DNA of 64,000 bases from UMGS1052 sp045580005 (GTDB lineage: Bacteria; Bacillota; Clostridia; Oscillospirales; CAG-382). Location of the stretch: the NCBI GenBank assembly GCA_045580005.1, contig JAZNMZ010000009.1, positions 1-64,000 on the forward strand, written 5' to 3'. The position numbers were made by a program, and so were the translations under genes. The notes beneath the pieces were generated by a model. That model had not been told where the DNA came from, made no database searches, and worked only from the letters and a program-made list of their open reading frames with translations. Within the stretch, counting starts at the first letter, position 1; the number at the start of each line of letters is the position of its first letter. Shown one piece after another: positions 51,671 to 59,504 of this stretch.

Positions 51671-52207
51671 TTATTCCTCTTCTGTTGGAACTATCAGACC
51701 ATACTCCCCGCCTTCTCTTGAATATACAAGATTAATCTCACCGGAGCCTATGTTTTTAAACATATAGAAGCTATGCCCAAGCAGATTCATCTGAAGCACC
51801 GCATCTTCTGGTGACATCTCTGTAAGAGTAAAATTCTTAACCTTGGTAATGTTGATTGCGTCCTCTTCAAAGTCATCAAGACTGCCATCGCTCATAAACT
51901 CTTCAAAAGCATTTTCTCTGAGTCTTTTAGCGAGCTTTGTCTTATTCTTTCTGATCTGACGCTCCAACAATTCCACAGCCTCATACAAAGCTGTTACTGC
52001 GTCCTCGTTCTCTTCTTCTGCTCTGAAAATAGTGCCCTTATAAAATATTGTGATTTCTATTCTTGCAAGAGTTCGTCTTGTACTGAGTGTTACATTGGCA
52101 ACTACTTCTGATGGAAAAAATTTGTCGAGCTTTGAAATTTTGCGCTCGATGATTGCTCTCATCTTGTCAGATGTTTCGAACTTTCTGTTAGTGATAACCA
52201 ACTTCAT
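51671..52207 (-). CDS. hpf: Ribosome hibernation promoting factor, long form
   Basis: 178 residues: an N-terminal S30AE domain (KLVITNRKFETSDKMRAIIERKISKLDKFFP) and a C-terminal dimerisation domain (FTLTEMSPEDAVLQMNLLGHSFYMFKN), the long-HPF layout that dimerises 70S ribosomes to 100S in stationary phase. Start 52207 has AGGAGG six bases ahead; the frame to 52261 is an extension without a site. Confidence 0.94.
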   Translation of the reverse strand: MKLVITNRKFETSDKMRAIIERKISKLDKFFPSEVVANVTLSTRRTLARIEITIFYKGTIFRAEEENEDAVTALYEAVELLERQIRKNKTKLAKRLRENAFEEFMSDGSLDDFEEDAINITKVKNFTLTEMSPEDAVLQMNLLGHSFYMFKNIGSGEINLVYSREGGEYGLIVPTEEE

Positions 52208-52292
52208 ACTGTGCCTCCTGTGTTCCGCCTGAAATGAATATTTTCGGAGCTGAATTTTCAAGAAACAAGAAATATCTCATCTCTTGACTATA

Positions 52293-52321
52293 TTATAACA
52301 TAAAACTTGCATTTTGTAAAG
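52293..52321 (-). promoter_or_regulatory. Promoter of hpf
   Basis: On the minus strand TTTACA (52316-52321), a 17-base spacer and TATAAT (52293-52298). Confidence 0.75.
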
Positions 52322-52388
52322 GTTTTTTATGCAAAATATACATATTTTTTCAAAATAAATATTATATTACACAGAAATTCACTTTTTT

Positions 52389-53234
52389 TCAGATAACACA
52401 GCTCGCATGTCTTGTAACATGGCATCCTATATTGACTGCACACGGAAGACCTGCAATGTGAGTAGGATAATACTCAATATTCACAGCAAGAGCTGTTGTA
52501 CTTCCTCCAAAGCCCTGAGGACCGATTCCGCTGCTGTTTATTCTGTCAAGAATCTTCTTTTCAAGCTGTGCATACTTTTCGTTGCTGTTTGCCACGCTGA
52601 CATCACGACAAAGAGCAATTTTGGAAAGTAGTGCACAGTATTCAAAGTCTCCGCCGATACCAACGCCTACAACAACGGGAGGACACGGATTACTTCCTGC
52701 AGAAATCACAGTGTTTACAACAAAATCTGCAACATCATCAGGGGTGGCAGAAGGAGTAAACATTTTTATCGCGCTCATATTCTCACTGCCAAAGCCTTTA
52801 GGTGCTGCGGTAATCTTGATCTTGTCACCGTCAACTATCTTTGTATGTAAGACAGCCGGCGTGTTATCGTTTGTGTTTAATCTTTCAAAAAGAGGTTCCG
52901 ACACTATTGATTTGCGAAGATAGCCCTGCTCATACGCAGCGCGTACGCCCTCGTTTACAGCTTTTTCGAGGCTGGCCCCCGTAAGTGATACCTCTTGCCC
53001 TATTTCAAGAAATACTACCGCCATGCCGGTATCCTGGCATATCGGAACATTAGTCTTGACCGATGCGTCACAGTTATCTATCATTTTGCCAAGAATACTT
53101 ACAGCAATATCTTCTTGCTCAGTATCAATACTCTCTTTAATCTTTTCGGTAAGGCTTTGAGGCAACGAATAGTTTGCTTTTATAAAAAGCTCTGTAATCT
53201 TTTCAACAATAACCTTTGTGTCAATTTTTCTCAT
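52389..53234 (-). CDS. fumA: Fumarate hydratase class I, alpha subunit (two-subunit type)
   Basis: 281 residues. NVPICQDTGMAVVFLEIG, VVVGVGIGGDFEYCALLSK, GIGPQGFGGSTTALAVNIEYYPTHIAGLPCAVNIGCH provide the three cluster Cys of the oxygen-sensitive [4Fe-4S] hydratase. The fold also fits L(+)-tartrate dehydratase alpha (TtdA). Normally the beta subunit gene follows directly; here the next gene is hpf and no beta subunit is in this window. Preceded by divIC, 13 bases away. Confidence 0.88.
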   Translation of the reverse strand: MRKIDTKVIVEKITELFIKANYSLPQSLTEKIKESIDTEQEDIAVSILGKMIDNCDASVKTNVPICQDTGMAVVFLEIGQEVSLTGASLEKAVNEGVRAAYEQGYLRKSIVSEPLFERLNTNDNTPAVLHTKIVDGDKIKITAAPKGFGSENMSAIKMFTPSATPDDVADFVVNTVISAGSNPCPPVVVGVGIGGDFEYCALLSKIALCRDVSVANSNEKYAQLEKKILDRINSSGIGPQGFGGSTTALAVNIEYYPTHIAGLPCAVNIGCHVTRHASCVI

Positions 53235-53247
53235 TTATATCTCCGTA

Positions 53248-53538
53248 TCAATTCTCGGGTATGTCGCTGTTATAAACTTCTGAATTCGGGTCGTTATATC
53301 CGAGCTTGTCTTTCGCAAGTTCTTTTTTGAATTCATCAGTTCCGGCTCTGTCAAGCTGGTCCTGAAGTCTTTCTACCTCTATTCTGGCCTGTGTAAGCTG
53401 GTCATGAAGTTTGTCCGTGTTCTCTCTGAGTTCATTAAGCTCCATCTGCAACCTTAATGATGCAATTATAAGTATTACAACAATAGCGCAAATTGCGACA
53501 GCAACAAGTTTTGAGCCTTTTTTAAAATTCCTTTTCAT
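53248..53538 (-). CDS. divIC: Septum formation initiator, DivIC/FtsB type
   Basis: 96 residues: short basic N-terminus, one membrane helix (about 10-28), then a coiled coil (MELNELRENTDKLHDQLTQA). This layout and the position after yabP-yabQ match DivIC, part of the cell-division FtsL-DivIC-DivIB complex. The C-terminal KDKLGYNDPNSEVYN is the FtsB/DivIC-like end. Confidence 0.87.
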   Translation of the reverse strand: MKRNFKKGSKLVAVAICAIVVILIIASLRLQMELNELRENTDKLHDQLTQARIEVERLQDQLDRAGTDEFKKELAKDKLGYNDPNSEVYNSDIPEN

Positions 53539-53544
53539 ATCAAA

Positions 53545-54057
53545 TTAACCTTTTTCCAATATATTAAATCCAACTGCGGCAAGCCGCGTAAATTTCTTTT
53601 TTTCCTTATTATATTTATGCTCGCAGGAAGCCCTGACATATAGAGGCAGAAGCTTCTTGTACATAAAGCCTACTGCTCCCAACAAGCGATTCGCAGGATA
53701 AAGAATTAGCATGCAGGCTCTTTTTATGAGCACCAAAGCCAATTCAAACATCTTTTGAATAATAGGTCGCAAAAACTTTCCCGCAGTTTTTCTGTATAAG
53801 AATATTCCGCAGAAGAAAATAAAGAGATTGTACCACCTTATCTTGCCGTGATTATATTCAAGAGCAAAGAAAAACAAAATTAAAAAAAGCACGACCGTTA
53901 AAATAAAATCATCAAGTGCGCTGATAATCCTATTTTTACTGAAAAATATATTTTTGACAGCTAAAATGTCAAAAAATATACCGCCTATTAATCCCAGAAC
54001 AGCCGAATAAACCACAAAGGGCAACTGATTTTCCATCAAAAACACATTGTCACTCAT
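53545..54057 (-). CDS. yabQ: YabQ-like spore cortex protein
   Basis: 170 residues with four hydrophobic segments in the first 90 residues and a basic C-terminus. N-terminal LPFVVYSAVLGLIGGIFFDIL is typical. YabQ localises to the forespore membrane and is needed for cortex in Bacillus. Overlaps yabP by eight bases; order yabP-yabQ-divIC is conserved. Confidence 0.88.
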   Translation of the reverse strand: MSDNVFLMENQLPFVVYSAVLGLIGGIFFDILAVKNIFFSKNRIISALDDFILTVVLFLILFFFALEYNHGKIRWYNLFIFFCGIFLYRKTAGKFLRPIIQKMFELALVLIKRACMLILYPANRLLGAVGFMYKKLLPLYVRASCEHKYNKEKKKFTRLAAVGFNILEKG

Positions 54058-54340
54058 ATGAGAATATCCTTTTTATAATACCCTTACGATATGATGCAGC
54101 TGTCTTTCCGACATACATAATCGTGTCAATCATGCCTTCGATAATAACATCTCCGGCGTCTGCACTGAAAGACGCAATCTTAAGACCGGTACCCTCAATG
54201 TTAAGCTGAGAATCGTTTATGTCAAGAATCACCGAAACCTCGTCAAAGCTGATAATCTCAGAAACGCCGGTTACGGTAAGACTTGACCTTTCTTTGAGCG
54301 AAATGTTGTGTATACGCTTTATATTCTTTGCACCGTCCAT
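54050..54340 (-). CDS. yabP: YabP-like sporulation protein
   Basis: 96 residues. HNISLKERSSLTVTGVSEIISFDEVSVILDI is the YabP family signature, followed by LNIEGTGLKIASFSADAGDVIIEG. A small mother-cell sporulation protein. AAAGGAG precedes the start. Confidence 0.9.
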   Translation of the reverse strand: MDGAKNIKRIHNISLKERSSLTVTGVSEIISFDEVSVILDINDSQLNIEGTGLKIASFSADAGDVIIEGMIDTIMYVGKTAASYRKGIIKRIFSYE

Positions 54341-54360
54341 AGTAATTCTCCTTTCAGAGA

Positions 54361-54389
54361 ATTATATGAAAATGCAGCGCAAAATATTC
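54361..54389 (-). promoter_or_regulatory. Sigma-E-like promoter of yabP
   Basis: On the minus strand GAATATT (54383-54389), a 14-base spacer and CATATAAT (54361-54368), close to the sigma-E consensus (KMATATT - about 14 - CATACAWT). It lies just upstream of yabP and fits the mother-cell expression known for this gene pair in Bacillus. Confidence 0.65.
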
Positions 54390-54401
54390 GTAAAGTCCTT
54401 T

Positions 54402-54644
54402 TTATTCAATCGCCTCATACATAGCTGAGGCGTCTTTTTTCTGAGCATACTCATTAATATCGGTAACTCTGACCTTTAGCACACGCTGACCGAAAGTCAC
54501 AGTTATTTCGTCGCCGACCTTTACCTCATAAGATGCACGCTGTACCCTGCCATTGACAGATATGAGCGAGTTGTCACACGCTTCATTTGCAACGGTACGC
54601 CTTTTGATAATTCGCGAAACTTTTAAAAATTTATCTAATCTCAT
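54402..54644 (-). CDS. rqcP: S4-domain protein RqcP (YabO)
   Basis: 80 residues, a lone S4 RNA-binding domain: MRLDKFLKVSRIIKRRTVANEACD, SLISVNGRVQRASYEVKVGD. RqcP works with RqcH on stalled 50S subunits to add alanine tails in ribosome quality control. Position upstream of yabP is conserved. The 3' tail (QKKDASAMYEAIE) is the usual family ending. Confidence 0.9.
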   Translation of the reverse strand: MRLDKFLKVSRIIKRRTVANEACDNSLISVNGRVQRASYEVKVGDEITVTFGQRVLKVRVTDINEYAQKKDASAMYEAIE

Positions 54645-54670
54645 ATCCTACCTAAACCAGTTTTTTCGAC

Positions 54671-54702
54671 AAAAAACCACACGCCGGAAGGCATGTGGTT
54701 TT
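54671..54702 (-). terminator. Terminator of the HU gene
   Basis: On the minus strand AAAACCACATGCC/GGCGTGTGGTTTT (one G-T pair) with loop TTCC, then TTTTTTG. Insulates hup from rqcP. Confidence 0.85.
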
Positions 54703-54712
54703 AAGCTGAATT

Positions 54713-54994
54713 TTATTTTGCCTTTGCTACGGCATCTTTGAGTGCCTGACCAGCTGTGAACTTGGGACGCTTAGTTGCAGGAACAACTTTCTTTTCGCCT
54801 GTTCTGGGAACTCTGGCGATCTTTTCTGCACACTGCTTAACGCTGAATGTACCGAAGCCAATGAGCTGAACCTTGTCGCCGCTCTTGAGAGCTTCTGTCA
54901 TGGAATTAAAAACAGCGTTTACTGCGTTAGCAGCCTGTTCCTTTGTAAGTTTTGCATCTGCTGCAACCTTTGCAATCATTTGTGTCTTGTTCAT
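54713..54994 (-). CDS. hup: HU family DNA-binding protein
   Basis: 93 residues. MNKTQMIAKVAADAKLTKEQ and the beta-arm RVPRTGEKKVVPATKRPKFTAG are typical of HU, the dimeric nucleoid protein that bends DNA. AAAGGAG precedes the ATG. It sits between mazG and rqcP and has its own promoter and terminator. Confidence 0.96.
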   Translation of the reverse strand: MNKTQMIAKVAADAKLTKEQAANAVNAVFNSMTEALKSGDKVQLIGFGTFSVKQCAEKIARVPRTGEKKVVPATKRPKFTAGQALKDAVAKAK

Positions 54995-55026
54995 GGGTGT
55001 ATCTCCTTTATAAATTTTATGTTTAT

Positions 55027-55055
55027 ATTATAATCAATTAATTTCAAAAAAGCAA
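55027..55055 (-). promoter_or_regulatory. Promoter of hup
   Basis: On the minus strand TTGCTT (55050-55055), a 17-base spacer and TATAAT (55027-55032). Confidence 0.75.
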
Positions 55056-55105
55056 CAATTTTAAGTTAAAAAAAGCCCAAATACTGTAAAAATTTACCAA
55101 AAAAA

Positions 55106-55906
55106 TCAAAGATTTTTCATTTTTTCCCAAAAAGCGAGCATTTCGTTTACAGATAGTTCACAAAGGTCTCTTTTTTCTTTAGTTACAGCACTTTCCATCA
55201 ATGCAAATCTTCTGATAAATTTCTCGTTTGCAAGGTATAGCGACTCCTCTGCGTTCACCTCTAATAGGCGCGCAACATTTGCAAAAGCAAAGAGTATGTC
55301 CCCTATTTCCTCCTGGATTTTTTCGTTATCTCCTGTAACTACAGCCTCTTTCAGTTCATTGAATTCCTCGTCTGCTTTCTCAAGTGCAGCGGATGCATCC
55401 TTATAGGTAAAACCGCACTTTGCCGCCTTACTTTGAATCTTACTGGCCCTCTGAAGTGATGGCATAGCTACAGATACTGAGCGAAGTGTGTCGGTGTGAC
55501 TTTTCTGATGTTTTTCTTTCTTTTTGATTTCATCCCAATTTTTGAGCACCTGCTCCGAGGTTTCGGCATTGACATTCGAGAAAATATGCGGATGCCTGAG
55601 TATAAGCTTCTTGCAAACACCGTCTGCCACTTCGTTGATGTCAAAGCTACCCTCTTCTTTTGCTATCTGTGCGTGAAACACGACCTGCAAAAGGACATCC
55701 CCGAGCTCTTCTTTAAGTATCGCATCGTCACCGCTGTCTATACCCTCTATCGCCTCATAAGCCTCTTCAAGAAAATTGTTTCTAATAGACTTATGATCCT
55801 GTTCTCTGTCCCATGGACAACCGTTTTCTGCACGAAGAATTCTCATAATTTCGCAAAGGTCAGAGAAATCAAAACTATCTTTTTCCAAAAATTCTTTTAC
55901 TTCCAT
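55106..55906 (-). CDS. mazG: MazG nucleoside triphosphate pyrophosphohydrolase
   Basis: 266 residues with two MazG repeats: CPWDREQDHKSIRNNFLEEAYEAIE...LKEELGDVLLQVVFHA and EFNELKEAV...IQEEIGDILFAFANVARL, with the EExxE...ExxD metal sites. It hydrolyses non-canonical NTPs. The N-terminal methylase domain of YabN is absent. The ATG follows the yabM stop directly. Confidence 0.94.
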   Translation of the reverse strand: MEVKEFLEKDSFDFSDLCEIMRILRAENGCPWDREQDHKSIRNNFLEEAYEAIEGIDSGDDAILKEELGDVLLQVVFHAQIAKEEGSFDINEVADGVCKKLILRHPHIFSNVNAETSEQVLKNWDEIKKKEKHQKSHTDTLRSVSVAMPSLQRASKIQSKAAKCGFTYKDASAALEKADEEFNELKEAVVTGDNEKIQEEIGDILFAFANVARLLEVNAEESLYLANEKFIRRFALMESAVTKEKRDLCELSVNEMLAFWEKMKNL

Positions 55907-57538
55907 TTAACTTAACAGATTTGCCTTTCTTAAAATTTTAATAATCTTTTCGGACTTTGGCAGCATTTTTATGTCCTGCTCAGCAAGAGCCTTTGTGGAA
56001 AGCAGCATAAGAATATATACAACACCTGCAACGCATATTGACAAAAGTGTGCCAATCTTGCTGTTTATTCTGTTATTAAGCAAGCTATACAGAGCGACAC
56101 ACGGAACAATACATACAACCGATGAGATAAAAGGTTTTAAGAATGTGCTCCTTATCTTTGGCAAATAACCCATATGCTTTGTCATAAAGTACATATTCAG
56201 GATCATAATCGTAAAATAGCAGGCCGCTGTACTAATTGCTGCACCGACCACATTTATCTCGGGTATGCCTATGAGTACATATGACAGAATAAGCTTCACT
56301 GCGATGCCGGAAACGGTAGAAATAATTGTCTTGTTCTGCAAATTATACGCCTGTAGCGCTGAATTTGTAACACCAATAAGACCGAGGAAGAATACCGCGA
56401 GCCCCATAACTGCAAGACAAGGGGCTGCAACCTGCGAGGTTGTCTTTGTCGTGCCCTCTATATACTCGGTACTGAAGAGAATCTGAAGAATAGGTCCTGC
56501 CATTGCAGAAAGCCCAAGAGCACACGGAAAAGCGACAATAGATGCCACCCTGAAAGTTGAGTCTAGAAGTGATTTAGCTTCTTCTTCCTGCTTCGCGCCA
56601 AAAAATCTTGACAACGCGGGAAGTGCGCTTATTGCAAAAGGTGATATAAGGTTTGTAGGCATATTAAAAAGTGTCAGCGCCTGTGAGGTATATGAGCCGT
56701 ATGCGCTAACAGCATACGCATCCGAAAAGGCTCCCGAGGCGGTCATACGGCTTGTCACAAACCATGTGTCAATAATATTTGTAAACCCCATAATAGACGA
56801 AGCGAGAGTTATCGGGATAGATATTGCAACAAGCTCGGCCAAAAGACTCTTTGTCGGGCGCACAGCAAGTTCGAACTCAGGCTCAGTCGCCTCTGATACG
56901 CTATACATTCTTTTTATAAAAAAGGCATACATTGTCGAGGCAACAACACCTATTGTCACCCCAAGTATCACAAATGCAGCCACAATGTGTATTGGATAAC
57001 CAAGTGAAGTAAAATACCAACCTGCAACAAGACCGATAAGAAGCTTACCAAGAGACTCTATAACCTGCGAAACGGCAGTGGGAGTCATGTTCTGAAGTCC
57101 CTGAAAATAGCCTCTGTACGCCGATGAAATGCATATAAAGAACAGCGTGGGCGCTATTGCGATAATCGCAATAGACGCATCCTGAAGCTCCTCACTTACA
57201 AGCACATCCCGCAAAGCAATCATTATTGCGGTACCAAACAGTCCCACGGTAAAGAAAAGCCAGTATGCAATCTTGAACACCTTGTTTACTTCCTTTACAT
57301 TACCCCTTGCGTTGCTTGTAGCAATCATCCTTGATATGGCAACAGGAAGACCCGCGGTTGACACCATATAAAATGTAGTATAAATGCTGTACGCCGCATT
57401 AAAATATGCCATTCCCTCCGAACCAATTATGTTGGTCAGCGGTATCTTGAAAAAAGCTCCTATCAGCTTCACAAGAACTGTTGAAAACATAAGTATCACT
57501 GCGCCGTACATAAATGTCTGGCTTTTTTGTCTAGTCAA
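55907..57538 (-). CDS. yabM: SpoVB/YabM-type polysaccharide flippase (MVF family)
   Basis: 543 residues with about 14 membrane helices. SKQSQ-like N-terminus (TRQKSQTFMYGAVILMFSTV), LVKLIGAFFKIPLTNIIGSEGMAYFNAAY and VSTAGLPVAISRMIA are signatures of the SpoVB/MurJ group. Such proteins flip lipid-linked sugar precursors (lipid II for cortex). The position just before mazG matches Bacillus yabM; SpoVB itself is a paralogue with the same motifs. Confidence 0.9.
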   Translation of the reverse strand: MTRQKSQTFMYGAVILMFSTVLVKLIGAFFKIPLTNIIGSEGMAYFNAAYSIYTTFYMVSTAGLPVAISRMIATSNARGNVKEVNKVFKIAYWLFFTVGLFGTAIMIALRDVLVSEELQDASIAIIAIAPTLFFICISSAYRGYFQGLQNMTPTAVSQVIESLGKLLIGLVAGWYFTSLGYPIHIVAAFVILGVTIGVVASTMYAFFIKRMYSVSEATEPEFELAVRPTKSLLAELVAISIPITLASSIMGFTNIIDTWFVTSRMTASGAFSDAYAVSAYGSYTSQALTLFNMPTNLISPFAISALPALSRFFGAKQEEEAKSLLDSTFRVASIVAFPCALGLSAMAGPILQILFSTEYIEGTTKTTSQVAAPCLAVMGLAVFFLGLIGVTNSALQAYNLQNKTIISTVSGIAVKLILSYVLIGIPEINVVGAAISTAACYFTIMILNMYFMTKHMGYLPKIRSTFLKPFISSVVCIVPCVALYSLLNNRINSKIGTLLSICVAGVVYILMLLSTKALAEQDIKMLPKSEKIIKILRKANLLS

Positions 57539-57546
57539 AATTACAC

Positions 57547-59016
57547 CTACTTTGTTTCTTCGTAAAATTTGATTGTCTCTTCCCTGTTTTTATAAATATA
57601 CCTGTCATAAGACAAATATTCATACGGATATTTTGGGTTATAAAGATTAAGTGAGCGCGCACGATTGCGTGATACGAGCTTTGTGGCAGCACCTGCTCCC
57701 ACTGCAAAGACGGTAGAAAGCTCATCCATCATATAAATATTATATAGGCATATCTTTCCATCTCTTGCAAAACCGATGTTTTCAAAATTACCCGGAGTAT
57801 TCTTCTGTCTGTAAATATAGTAAGGATCATATCCCCGGTTTGCAAGCGCAGATTTTGCATAATCAAGCATTCTTTCAATGTCGCATATGTCTGTGTCGCA
57901 TCCTATGCCCGACAGCTTGAATTCGGCAGATTTTTTGAGAGAAAATGTGTGCACCGTAATATTTTCAGGAAAAAAATTCAGCACATCATCCACACTCTTG
58001 CAAAAGCTCTCATACGATTCTCCGGGAAGCCCTGCTATAAGGTCGGTGTTTATATTATCAAAACCTGCCGTGCGCGCCATATTCATCGCTCTTTTGTAAT
58101 CTTCATAGGTGTGAGCCCTGCCCACAGACGCAAGTATGCTGTCGTTTGTAGTCTGGGTGTTAATACATATACGAGTAACGCCGCAGGACTTTAAAATTTT
58201 AAGTTTTGCTTCTGTTACCGTGTCGGGTCGCCCAAGCTCAAAAGTGAATTCCGAAAGAGAGGATATGTCGACACATTGTCTTATATGCCCGATAAGCGCG
58301 GCAAGCTCGCTCTCATTCAGCATGCCGGGCGTTCCTCCGCCCACATAAAGCGTTTTGAACGCCAGACCGAGGTCAGCTGCCATTGACGAGCAAAAGCTTA
58401 AATCAGCCTTGAGGCGGCTCACATAATCGGGCAACATAGAGATAAGTCTTTCGGTTGCATAAGATACAAAAGAACAGTATCTGCATTTTGTAGGGCAGAA
58501 AGGAATTCCTATATACAAGTTGCAATCACTGTCATTTGTTTTGTCGTATAGAGCCAGTTCATTTGCTGCAACATCAGCCGCAAGCTCTGCCTTGCTGCGT
58601 GATACTTTATAATACTTGCAAAGAATATCCTCAGTCTCGTCTTTGCTGTATCCTTTTAACATAAAACCAAGAGCAAAGCGCGCAGGTCTGACTCCAGTCA
58701 TCATTCCCCACGGAGGCATATACCCTGTTATTTCGCAAAAAAGCGAAAGAAACAGCTCACCTGCAAAGCACTTTTCACAGTCTGTCTGTGCGATATAATA
58801 AGAAATCTCCCTTTCAAGACTTTTTTGCAAAAAAGTGCCGTTATCTGCAAAACTCATTTTCCCGGAAAGAATACCGTTTTTTCTCTCAAGTGATAAATCA
58901 AGCGTTTTATCGTTCTTGTCCTTGCCGAAGCTCTCACAGGGAAAATACAAAAGCGTCAGCGTCTGAAGATAATGCTCACTGAGACTTGTTCCGATATTTG
59001 TAAGAATTATTTTCAT
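57547..59016 (-). CDS. hemZ: Coproporphyrinogen dehydrogenase-like radical SAM protein HemZ
   Basis: 489 residues. An N-terminal domain of about 160 residues precedes the radical-SAM motif IPFCPTKCRYCSF; FKTLYVGGGTPGML, NTDLIAGLPGESYESF and VHTFSLKKSAEF are HemN-group motifs. HemZ is the Bacillus oxygen-independent coproporphyrinogen oxidase; in organisms without heme synthesis relatives may do other chemistry. Overlaps dtd by four bases (ATGA). Confidence 0.9.
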   Translation of the reverse strand: MKIILTNIGTSLSEHYLQTLTLLYFPCESFGKDKNDKTLDLSLERKNGILSGKMSFADNGTFLQKSLEREISYYIAQTDCEKCFAGELFLSLFCEITGYMPPWGMMTGVRPARFALGFMLKGYSKDETEDILCKYYKVSRSKAELAADVAANELALYDKTNDSDCNLYIGIPFCPTKCRYCSFVSYATERLISMLPDYVSRLKADLSFCSSMAADLGLAFKTLYVGGGTPGMLNESELAALIGHIRQCVDISSLSEFTFELGRPDTVTEAKLKILKSCGVTRICINTQTTNDSILASVGRAHTYEDYKRAMNMARTAGFDNINTDLIAGLPGESYESFCKSVDDVLNFFPENITVHTFSLKKSAEFKLSGIGCDTDICDIERMLDYAKSALANRGYDPYYIYRQKNTPGNFENIGFARDGKICLYNIYMMDELSTVFAVGAGAATKLVSRNRARSLNLYNPKYPYEYLSYDRYIYKNREETIKFYEETK

Positions 59017-59483
59017 ACCTTAAGGTCGTTTGTGTCAAGCAGAATTGTCACAGGTCCGTCGTTGAGCAATGAAACCTTCATATCCGCTCCAAATATGCCA
59101 CACTCTACACTGAGTTTGTATTCATCCTTGAGGTAGCATACAAATTTTTCATAAAGGGGTTTTGCAATATCCGGCTTTGCTGCCGACAGAAAATCCGGTC
59201 TGTTGCCGTGTCTGCAATTTGCGTACAAAGTAAACTGTGAAATGACAAGAACGCTGTATGGGTTGTCTATATTCTGAAAATCAAGAAGCGAAAGATTCAT
59301 TCTTTCGTTCTCATCCTCAAAGATTCTCATTTTTGCAATCTTGTCTGCCAGAGCCCTCATGTGAGCTTCGGTATCATCGGCCGTTACGCCTAAAAGTACA
59401 AGAAAACCGTTTCCGATTTTACCGACAACATTACCGTCAACCGTAACAGACGCGCTTGTTACTCTCTGAATTACTGCTTTCAT
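59013..59483 (-). CDS. dtd: D-aminoacyl-tRNA deacylase
   Basis: 156 residues. MKAVIQRVTSASVTVDG, LVISQFTLYAN (SQFTLY active motif) and NDGPVTILLDT (GPVT motif) are diagnostic. Removes D-amino acids from tRNA. Located 21 bases after rel, as in many Firmicutes. Confidence 0.97.
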   Translation of the reverse strand: MKAVIQRVTSASVTVDGNVVGKIGNGFLVLLGVTADDTEAHMRALADKIAKMRIFEDENERMNLSLLDFQNIDNPYSVLVISQFTLYANCRHGNRPDFLSAAKPDIAKPLYEKFVCYLKDEYKLSVECGIFGADMKVSLLNDGPVTILLDTNDLKV

Positions 59484-59504
59484 AAATCTTTCCTTTTACT
59501 GTTA

